Position numbers and translations under genes: made by a program. From Lunularia cruciata (taxonomy: Eukaryota; Streptophyta; Marchantiopsida; Lunulariales; Lunulariaceae), in the NCBI GenBank assembly GCA_948567375.1, contig OX419761.1, positions 10,046,501 through 10,110,500 on the forward strand: DNA of 64,000 bases. Reading direction: 5' to 3'. Of this stretch, positions 55,743 to 64,000 are shown piece by piece. Each line of letters opens with the position of its first letter. Within the stretch, counting starts at the first letter, position 1. A model generated the notes under the pieces. That model saw only the letters and a list, made by a program, of their open reading frames with translations. It was not told the origin of the DNA and ran no database searches.

Positions 55743-58700
55743 TGTGACAACCCGGCAAATATCACTTTTGCGGTAATCGGGTAAGTAAAGTTTGTTCCTG
55801 CAGAGATACAAGTCAGAATTGGTCAAATACAAAGCAAAGTAACAATTTTAGTTCTTCTTGGTTGTGTCTTTAATCTCTCAGGTAGAAACCACACCCAGAA
55901 GAGAGTAACAAGCACTGATTCACAGTCTTGTCACAAATTCACACTCCGTAATCACAACTCCATAAAATCTTTCCAAACAATCTTGATTGTGATGATTCAG
56001 GCTCCCAAAAATGGCACTTCATTGCAAAACGACTTTGCCTCATAATTGTGTTCCACCCCTTGATTGAAATTGCTTCACATCAACCTCACACTGCACTCAC
56101 AAATGCAGAATACTACCAACACTACAATTCCTCTCAGATCTGTCAAAGCATTGCTTTGATTGCACTTCACTTAGGATCAAACACACAGAATGAAGATCAA
56201 GGCTATGGAATCCAACATCCAACAAGCACACTGAATTGCACTTTGAATTTCTCCATACACTCACAAATAAAGACACAAAGTTGATCAAGCTCAAGCAACG
56301 AGCACTGCTTCACATTGCTTCACTTTATCTATTCTCAGAAATTATGAGCACTAAACAACAATTCTCTACGAATACCACTCTTAAGTAGTGAAGCAATCGA
56401 CAGTTCTAATAACTATACCGTTCTACAACAACTTTTCTAACCTACAGATCCAAAATGACAATGCACCTCTTCAAATCTCAAAACTGTTACTAATCTGATC
56501 CGATGTCTACTTTGTCATCGGCTTTCAAACCCAAACCCGAAGTAACTTTACTTCCTACTACTTTTTCCTCAGGTTTCATATCTTCTACTTCTTCTACCAG
56601 ATCTAGCAATTCTCTTTCCTGATCTGAAATTGCACTAGTGGGTAATCTATCTAACTCTTCATCTCTCAACCCACTCTTCTCTAATGTATCCACTGGTAGG
56701 TCTAAAGACATTTGCACTCCTATGTTATCTACTTTGGGTTTGCTCTAACATCTTTCCAAAGTTTTTCTATCTCTATTTTCACTAAGTCTAATCTAATCAA
56801 AATGTTGTCTTCTACCTCTAAGATCTTCATGTCTACACAATTTTTGAGACTAATTAACAAGGCATTCAAATCCGTGTCCTTCACCTATCTTCGCCTTGTC
56901 TCCTGCACCAACAACTTCAACTTGTGCAGCCTCGTCTCTTCAATCCGAATGTTGGCCTCTGTACTTAACATTGCATTCATCCGGAGGACTATCTCCTTCA
57001 AAGGCTCCAATCTCATCTTCCGCTCTTGTTCTTGATCTGCAAGCCAGTCCTCCCTGTACATTGCCAATTCTGCTTCAAACTCGGCTTTCACTGTCTCCTT
57101 CTCCTTTTGTACAACTCTCTCCTCCTGATTACAAAGTAACTCTTGTAATCTTTCTTCTTCTTTATATTGTGCTGCCAACTGCCTCATTGCTAGAGTTGCT
57201 TCTTCTCCTTGACACTCTCCATCACCCTATCGAGCTCCTGATCCTTTGCAGCTACTCTTGCCATAGCATGGATAACCTCTACTCTTGAATCAGCAAACTG
57301 CTGCTTCAAGATTTTGCACTCAGCTACTTGTCTCTCCCTTGCTATGTCACTCTTCTTCACAAGATCCTCTTGATAATGCACTTCTCTCTTCAGGTCTTCA
57401 ATTACCTGACTTCTCACTATTGCCTCCGCTTGCAGTACTTCTCTTTCCTCCTCACCTTGGGTTATACTCTTCTTCTTCTTCTTCTGTAGTAGCCGGTGCC
57501 GATGTCATTTCTCCTCCTTCATCGCTGTTGCTACTTGTATCTCCACTCTATAGCGTTAGCTCGGGTTCCTCCTTGTGTTCCGAGTCTTTGGTCTTGAGCT
57601 CGGCATCACCTTCCGAGTCTTCATCCTCCGACTCAATCACCACCATACCTCGCCTCGGGTTGCCTCTCCTCGTCTTCCAAGGTTTCTTCATGTCTTTGGC
57701 TTTGCCCTATTGACTTCTCTTCTTTGAGTTTGGAGTACTCACTTTGATCTCCACATTCTTCCCTGTCTTTTTATAGTAGTCATCGGTGCTCCTGATTTGC
57801 AAAATGTATTGATGCTCCTCAACATCGACCTCCTTTCTCAAATCAGGATGGAAGTGCGACACCATCTGAGTTTGCTCCACCGAGTTCAGCAAATTCAACC
57901 CGAGGTAGAAATGCACTGCAAATGGCACTTGTAGTGTGGAGGCAATTTATCCCGCAGATTCCACACCATTTGTCTTGTTCTCCCTGGAAACACCTCGCCC
58001 AATTGATCGGTTCTCTTGCAAATAACTTGTGAAAGAACACTGCTTGGTGTTTCATCACATACATGGTTCTCTCCGGCTTCATGATGGCCATCAGTGCACT
58101 CACAACTCCTCCCTTCACAAGGTCTTTGTAGCTCTTGACTTTGTACCCATTCTTTGTCCGCTTTGACGAGAATGCATCTCTCACTTCCTCGGTTTCTTGA
58201 GCTATCTCTCCCTTCCCCAAGAACATGGCCCCCTGCTCCGAGCCTGCTTCCTTCCCGAGTACGAGTCTCCAATCCGACTCTGTCCAGCAAGCCGGATATC
58301 CTCTCTTCCCTTCTTCCTCGGGTCCATCAAGACACTTGCTGTCGATGATTTTTGTCATGAAACCTGGAAAGCTCACATTCCAGTTCCACGCCAAGAAAGT
58401 GATCCAAAGTTGGCTCAAGACTTCAATCCTAGCAATCACATCTAACCTCCGAATCGCATGATTTCTCATTGCAAATTCAGAGTTCTTCTTTCCTCCTCCC
58501 ATCTCTTCTGCCTTCTCACTATCTCTTGATTTCACTCTCGCGACTTCTCCCTTACACACTAACGCAATTCCAACTCTATTTCCCTTCCCACAATCACTTG
58601 CAAGACGACTTCTCAACGGCAAAGGAAAATTACTCAACATTTTATCGTTGCGAGTTTGATTTTTATAGAGTTGCGCTTTCTTTGTCTTTCTTCACTTTGA

Positions 58701-59053
58701 GTTTCTACCAAGAAATCACACCTCTTGCATGCACCTGTCATTGTCAATCAACCTTCACGCGTATGGGCTGCCGGTTTTTGAACGGTCCCTTCTTGAATTT
58801 CTCGCTCCGACAAAAGGTTGTTAGACTGTCTTTGCCTCGGGTTGAGCTCCTTCTGATACGAAGACACCTTACTTTGGGTTGTATGCTGACAAGGCATTTC
58901 CGAGTACTTCGCCTTATGACCTGAAGTCACTTTACTTTGGGTTTCATCCCAAAGACTCTTTTCTTTGCCTTCTTTAGCCATACAGGCGCAATCCGACTTC
59001 TCTATACACTTCTTCTTCTTTATTTTGAAAAAACAAAAAATGTGGGCACTACA
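55743..59053 (-). mobile_element. F1 long LTR, copy 12, complete, with GCAAG target duplication
   Basis: On + it runs from TGTGACAACCCGGCAAATAT to TGTGGGCACTACA, 3311 bp, with GCAAG at 55738-55742 and 59054-59058. It is nested in F1 copy 11, whose text resumes in register. The TATA position (56380-56387) is degenerate. No internal LTR pair exists. Confidence 0.85.
56490..58640 (-). pseudogene. F1 coiled-coil protein, copy 12 (broken)
   Basis: The start at 58640 is a shorter N-terminus (MLSNFPLPLRSRLASDCGKG). The frame 58640-57843 is open for 265 codons: LAWNWNVSFPGFM, WTESDWRLVLGKEAG, MYVMKHQAVFFHKLFAREPI and NWARCF, then a frameshift near 57990. VHFYLGLNLL and FHPDLRKEVD follow at 57928-57707. 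The coiled coil is at 57417-56885 and the C-terminal module (TLEKSGLRDEELDRLP) at 56717-56490. The protein diverges clearly from copies 1 and 8 yet keeps the same W, H and F positions, which is the best evidence that the domain is real. Confidence 0.6.
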
Positions 59054-59912
59054 GCAAGGGACAGAAAATCTTGAATAAGAATGCTACTTCCCCCGAAATC
59101 TTCTTCTTCTTTATCTTTGCCTTCACTCATGGCTCATGTTGGTGCTTCTTCAACCGGTGCCTTACTTCAAAGTCTTGATCTTTGTACCTTTAGATTAACC
59201 TCCTCCAAGTTGGCGTCTTCATCTTCCACTTTACTCAGTCTAGCTATGGTCAATTGCACACTCTTCTTCATTCTAGTTCCTCGAGGAAATACCAACCTTG
59301 GCTCTTTGTCTCTCTACTCCTCTATTTCCACCACAAGCAACTCCAAACATAGAATGTCTCCTCCTTCCATGCAATTGATCGCTTCATGGAACTCCCGGTC
59401 TTCCTCCTTAGCCACTTCCTCCCAGCGCTGCTGCACCTCGGTTTCTCCATCACTCCCATTGCTTGATTCCTCACTCTGCAGTGTGAGTTTTGCTTCTTCT
59501 TCTTCTTCTGTTGAGTCCTTTGACTTGTACTCGGCTTCCACTTTGATTCTTCTCCCAATGACTGGTCTCTCAAGATGACCTCGTGCCTTGGCTTCAGCCT
59601 TCTTGTTTTGTGTGGCTGTACTGGGGACACCATCTCCTTTGGTCAACTCCACTTCTTCTTCTTTGGGATCTTCACCTCCACTCTCTTGTATTGTCCTGTC
59701 TTGGCAAAGTGATCATAGCTACTTCAGATTTGGTGGATGTATTGTTGCTCTTCTACACTTGCTTCTCTTCTCAAGTTTGGGTGGAAGTGCGATACCATCT
59801 TCCTCGGGTCAGATCCACACACACTATTCTTCTCTTTTCTTCTCCATTTGGCTTCAATTTGGCTTCAAAAATACACTTCTTATTTAAAACTCATAAGAAA
59901 TGAAAAATGTGT
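59054..59912 (-). mobile_element. F1 long LTR, copy 11, part 2 (internally deleted)
   Basis: It resumes after copy 12 with the coiled-coil/linker coding text (59652-59314: acidic stretch, HEAINCMEGGD). It then jumps at about 59815 straight to the 5' leader (CTCCATTTGGCTTCAATTTGG) and ends near ATGAAAAATGTGTG at about 59912. The N-terminal domain has been lost. Confidence 0.6.
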
Positions 59913-60372
59913 GAAGCAAAACATTATTTATTTTTTGTTTCTTATACTATAGAGATATCATTTTACAATATAGTTTTCTTTAGCAATATATTTAATTTTT
60001 AATAAATGAATATGAAGTATGATCTTTAATATGAAGTAAGAGGAACAAGATCAACTAATTATTAAAAATTTTATTTGAAAACTGTATAACAATGATCAAT
60101 ACAATCATAAATATTACTAAAGTAAAGATAAGCATTCATTACAAAAGTACAATATGTGGTTATTTCTATCATGTAGAATGCCATATAGTTACCTAGTAAT
60201 AATTAATGATCATTTATATTCTCATAAGGTTAAGTGTTAAATTGATCTAAAAATTCATAGCAATAATTGTGAACAAGCACTATCGTGGATTTCTAAATAA
60301 TAGATATCTCATATCAATATAAGAAAATGATCATAACAAAGACATAATTAAAGTGTAATAACATAGAAAGTG
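59913..60372. other. AT-rich unassigned DNA
   Basis: About 460 bases of very AT-rich sequence with no frame, repeat or motif that I recognise. It is the only stretch of its size in the window not explained by a retroelement and may be original host DNA. Confidence 0.4.
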
Positions 60373-61560
60373 TCACACCATTTGTAGTGCCGTGTCTAGA
60401 TGCTCGGACTTTGGAGTTCCAATGATAGAAGTTAAAGTTATTTCAGTAGTTTCTCAGAGACTACTTTCCAACGGTCAGATTTTGTGTTCGGGGTACTGAC
60501 TTCACGGTGGGGCCCACCGTCACTTTGCACCGTTTGCACCGTCGAGTGTGCCATCAGCATGACCGTTAGGGTTTCAGAGCTAGCTCAAGTCCAGGGTGTA
60601 TAGTTTTGAAGTGAACTCCAGAGAGCTCACTTCTCTGATGTTGAGCCTTCGAGTTCTTGGCTATGGTGGACAGAGGCCGGTGAGCGTCACCTGGATTCTC
60701 TATGCTTGAGTGGGTGTGGCTTGACTATAATCAGTGCCCAGTTTTTGGCAGTTTATAAAGTGATAGATCAAGTACTGATCTATGTTGAGTTGAGTTGAGA
60801 GTGGTAAGCAATCTGATTACATCAGAGAAGTGAAGTCAAGGGGAAATTGGGTGCAAGAACTGTGAGTGTTGGTGGTATCTCCAAGCTTGGTGGATTGTTG
60901 GTAGCTCGATTCAAGTTCAGTGTTTCCCTAGTGTGCACAAGCTCGTTCAATTGATGCAAATTTGGCAGTTAGGCGGACGGTGTGCGGAAGCGCTGGACAA
61001 ATTTTGAGCAAAGAAGGAGCAAATTTTGAGCAATGGTTGTGATTTTGAGCTCAGGAGGTGAAGGCAAGACCAATTTGCTATGAGTTGGGCTCAAAAAGTC
61101 AAATTGAAGGTGGAGTTGGAAAGCTCTTCTCATGAATGTGTGATTTGGAAAAACCCGTGTTGTCAATTTGGCTTGAGTGGAAAGTTAGCGGGGGATTTGG
61201 CGGATGGCCAACTTTAGGGTTTACATCAGATTTAACATCAGATTTTGGCCAGATTTGGAGGACTTTTGCTAGTTTGGAGGACTTTTGCAGATTTGGAGAA
61301 GTTTTGCCAATTTTGGAGGAGGTTCAAAGTGGCAACAAGAAAGGCCTCATTTTGAATTTTGGCGTTTTGAGGCATAGGGCTATGAGAGGCTACAAAGGCC
61401 TAGAAGGGCCAGCAAGCCAGCTTGCTGGCATGAGGCTAGCTAGTTTAGAGTAGATCTTGGTCATTGGTTGGAAAAATCTACCTTTCTTGCTAGATTGTGC
61501 GCAACAGGGTTTGACCCCTAGATCTCTTGTTCCTAGACTGGTGCCCTAGCCAACTTGTCC
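60373..61560 (+). mobile_element. Element D: LTR of the A/B family (truncated by E2)
   Basis: It starts TGTCACACCATTTGTAGTGC and aligns to the complement of 39917-38830: core (60373-60815), then the GC-richer part with AGCTTGCTGGCATGAGGC and GACTGGTGCCCTAGCC. It has no R1 segment at its start, like B. It is cut at 61560 by the E2 LTR. It is less mutated than the LTR parts of A and may come from a younger copy that continues beyond the window. Confidence 0.65.
60752..60760 (+). promoter_or_regulatory. TATA box in the A/B/D family LTR
   Basis: TTTATAAAG at 380 bases into the LTR. It implies a short U3 and, if the primer site in B is right, an R/U5 of more than 1.2 kb. Confidence 0.5.
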
Positions 61561-62252
61561 TGTGAGCTGGCCTGTCTCTCACTTAGGATGAACCTCTTAT
61601 GGCTATTATGGTAGCGCACCATGGACTAAGAAGGCAAGGAACCCCAACTCCATCATACTCCTCCAAGGCTAACACTCCAAGACTCAAGACATTGCTCACT
61701 AGAGAACTCAATGAGAGAGAGATAGTTGCAAATGAAAGGATGTTGAGTACCTCCTCACCCCTTGTTAATAAAGTGGTGAAATAGTTACGTACCAAAGTAA
61801 CTAATTACCGTAGTAACTCAAGTTACTAGACTAAAAGTCAAGTAAAGTCAAAAAGCCGAAAGGAATATCCATTCACATGGGCATATTCCCCTAAGCATGT
61901 GATCTTATCTTGACCCAACCACTAAGTCAAGGATTCCTTCACATGGGCTATCCTTGGACTAAAGAAGAATCCAAAACAAAAAGGTTTGCAGGCCCAAGAG
62001 TTCTCAACTCTTTCCTCAAAGCCAAACACCTAGGAATAATACCAAGTCAACACACTAAAATCCAAAATAGTAGTGCTCATCTTTTCTACTTCCTCTAAAG
62101 TAAGGTCCCCTCTATCTTAGCTATGAATAACTTTAGCTAACCATGACTAATATAGAACCATCCTTTATCTCTATATAAATAATATCTCTTAAGTACTTGT
62201 AATACCAAGCTAAATATCACAATACCACACACATGCACAAATGGGTGTTACA
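61561..62252 (-). repeat. 3' LTR of E2
   Basis: The complement of the E1 LTR, 692 bases, from TGTGAGCTGGCC to GGGTGTTACA on +. It is inserted into D after CTTGTCC. The terminus is one substitution from the E1 form and the TATA box is mutated (TTAATAAAG). Confidence 0.85.
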
Positions 62253-64000
62253 TTTACCCCCGGACTAAGTTTTCACTTTGTCCTCAAAGTGAAGGTCTTT
62301 CTACCCTCTATGGTACATCTTCAACTTATCATGGTTTATCCTATCAAAGTGTCTTCCTCCCAACTCCTTGAGATCATAGGTGTAATTGCCTCACACCTTC
62401 TCAACTATGAAAGGTCCAAAGTACTTAGGCAAAAACTTCTTTTGCACTCTCTTGAATCGAATGGAATCAAACAACGTTACCCAATCACCTTCCTTGAAAG
62501 GCTCCACCTTCTTCTTGCCTTGCCTCTTGTCATAGCTCTCCTTTTGTTTCCTTTGGGCTTGCTCCACTCAAACCATAGCAACTGCTCTTGCCTCTTCCAA
62601 CTCCATGAGTTGATCCTTCCTTGACTTCTCTGCATCACCTCCTTGTGCTTCTTCAATTTCCTATGAATGCTCTGGAAGGTAGGAAGATCAAAGTAATTAG
62701 GTAAGGTAGACTCAATATCATACACCAAATTGAAATGGAGAATATCCGGTGGAAGTTTTCATGGTTGTCCTCTACTCCCACAAAACTGCATGAATCCTCT
62801 TGTCCCAATGATGTTTAGCCCCCTCCATTTCTGCATCTTTGGCCAACATCATGCACAAGGTCTGATTGGTTCTCTCTGCCAAGCCATTGGAATTTGGCTT
62901 ATAGGATGTAGTTACTCTATGTGTGAAAGAGAAATGTCGTAGCATGGCTGTAGTAATGCTTCTTGTAAACTCTCCTCCTCTATCAGAAACCAACTCCAAA
63001 GGGCATCCAAACCTAGTGATAATGCGTTCATAAAGAAATCTACCCACTTCATCTTCATTCTTGTCCCTCAATGGTCTAGCCTCAACCCACTTAGTAAGGT
63101 AATCAATAACTACCACAATGTACCAATTGTTCCTTGGGGTTCTATTGAGAGGACCTACAAAATCAATTCCCCACTTCTCAAAAGGTCCTAGCAATAGAAT
63201 TGATCTAAGTGGTGGAGTGGATGTAGACTTTCTAGCAAAAGTTTGACAAACATGACAAGTTTTGCAATAATCAAGACAATCCTTGAAAATCCCTCTCCAA
63301 TGGTACCTTGCATCTAGAATCTTGAAAGCAGTCACCTTTCCTGCAAAGTGTCCTCCACATACTAAACCTTCATGAAACTCCTTTATGAGTAGGATAGACT
63401 CTTCCTTACCCACTGCTCTTCGAAGTAGACCATCTGCTCCTTGGTGAAAAAGAATATCCTCCACCATTGTGTAAGGTCTAGATCTTGTTGCAAGGGCCTT
63501 CCTCTCCCTAGCATGCATCCCTTCTGGATAGTTACCTTTTGTCACAAAATCCACAATCTCCTTGTACTCCATTGGAACCTCTTGAGTGACTGAGATTGTC
63601 ATGAGTTCCTCATCCGGGAAGGAATCATCCACTAGCTCATCTCCATCATGATCATATGCTCTAGATAATAAATCAGCATTTGCATGTTTCTTTCCTGGCC
63701 TATCTTCAATGGTGTAGTCATACTCAGACAAGAGTATCATCCACCTTGCTAGTCTCCCTTCAACATTAGGCTTGTTGAAGATGTACTTCAAAGCCTTGTG
63801 ATCCGTGACAATTGTGGCTTTCCCTCCAATCAAGTAGTGTCTAAACTTCTTGAGACCAAAGATCACTGCCAACCCTTCTTTCTCCGTGACAGAGTAGTTC
63901 TTCTCTGTTGAAACCATCTGCCTACTAGCATAAGCTATTGGATGATCATGCCCATCTTGGTCTAATTGACTAAGAGTGCATCCTATAGCTACATTAGAAG
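62253..64000 (-). mobile_element. E2: second gypsy element, 3' part, continues past window end
   Basis: Internal 3' region of an element of the E1 family on the minus strand. The 5' portion, other LTR and target duplication lie outside the window. The polypurine tract CCGGGGGTAAA abuts the LTR. Confidence 0.85.
62301..64000 (-). pseudogene. E2 pol: RNase H to integrase (partial, mutated)
   Basis: From the window end to 62772 one frame is open, starting inside RNase H (ASNVAIGCTLSQ, YASRQMVSTEKNY). It runs through VTDHKALKYIF and the integrase zinc region and core with GIDFVGPL, VSDRGGEF and GLAERTNQTL, so the catalytic triad is intact. A stop after AVLWE (62772) and a frameshift before 62728 break the C-terminal tail, which resumes as VEPF and related text and ends at the stop at 62301-62303. 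By eye it is very close to E1 at the protein level. Confidence 0.8.

Noticed and set aside
1-64000. tRNA, rRNA, CRISPR, bacterial operon or organelle signals
   Set aside because: No cloverleaf, rRNA core or spaced repeat array was noticed by eye on either strand, and the content is nuclear plant repeats throughout. A tRNAscan/Infernal run would settle small RNAs that I could miss.

Overview
This window looks like repeat-dense intergenic DNA from a land plant with a large genome. A gymnosperm or a plant of similar genome size is plausible, but nothing here fixes the species. Every coding signal I can support is retroelement-derived. I found no host gene, tRNA, rRNA or CRISPR array. Essentially all of the sequence is nested, mostly broken Ty3/gypsy-type LTR elements.

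Four families account for about 95% of the window. (1) Family F1 has twelve copies or fragments on both strands. Full copies are 3.3-3.8 kb, start TGTGGTACCCACA, end GGGTTGTCACA, and four are flanked by 5-bp target duplications (GGTAC, AAACA, GCAAG, AATAT/AGTAT). They carry a TATA-like box about 670 bp before the 3' end and a roughly 850-codon open frame (N-terminal globular domain, then a long coiled coil). One copy is followed by a primer-site-like motif and a decayed gag. I read F1 as very long LTRs, mostly solo, with a protein frame in U3. (2) Family P is a 3.5-3.7 kb purine-rich element (44247-47601 plus 55425-55590 on +; 10041-13752 on -). (3) Elements A (+, in four pieces from 22246 to 43870) and B (-, 30485-39917) are gypsy elements ordered gag, protease, DNA cytosine-5 methyltransferase, reverse transcriptase, RNase H, integrase, PHD finger. 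D (60373-61560) is a third partial copy. (4) E1 (+, 47602-55420) is a nearly intact gypsy element with 690-bp LTRs and one gag-pol frame broken by only six stops. E2 (-, 61561 to window end) is a sister copy.

Layout: 1-6908, three F1 copies (+); 6914-8551, internal region with gag belonging to the F1 copy at 8552-15494 (-), which is split by P; 15495-21905, an F1 (+) split by another F1 (-); 22246-43870, element A split by two F1 insertions and by element B; 44247-55590, P split by E1; 55591-59912, F1 (-) split by a younger F1 (-); 59913-60372, AT-rich unassigned DNA; 60373 to end, D cut by E2.

The most interesting system is A/B: an LTR element that carried both a chromatin-reading module (PHD, at the integrase tail) and a DNA-methylating enzyme. 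Second is F1, a long-LTR family carrying a conserved unknown coiled-coil protein inside the repeat. All frames in the window are now disrupted. Coordinates of decayed features are by eye and approximate to tens of bases unless a terminus is stated.
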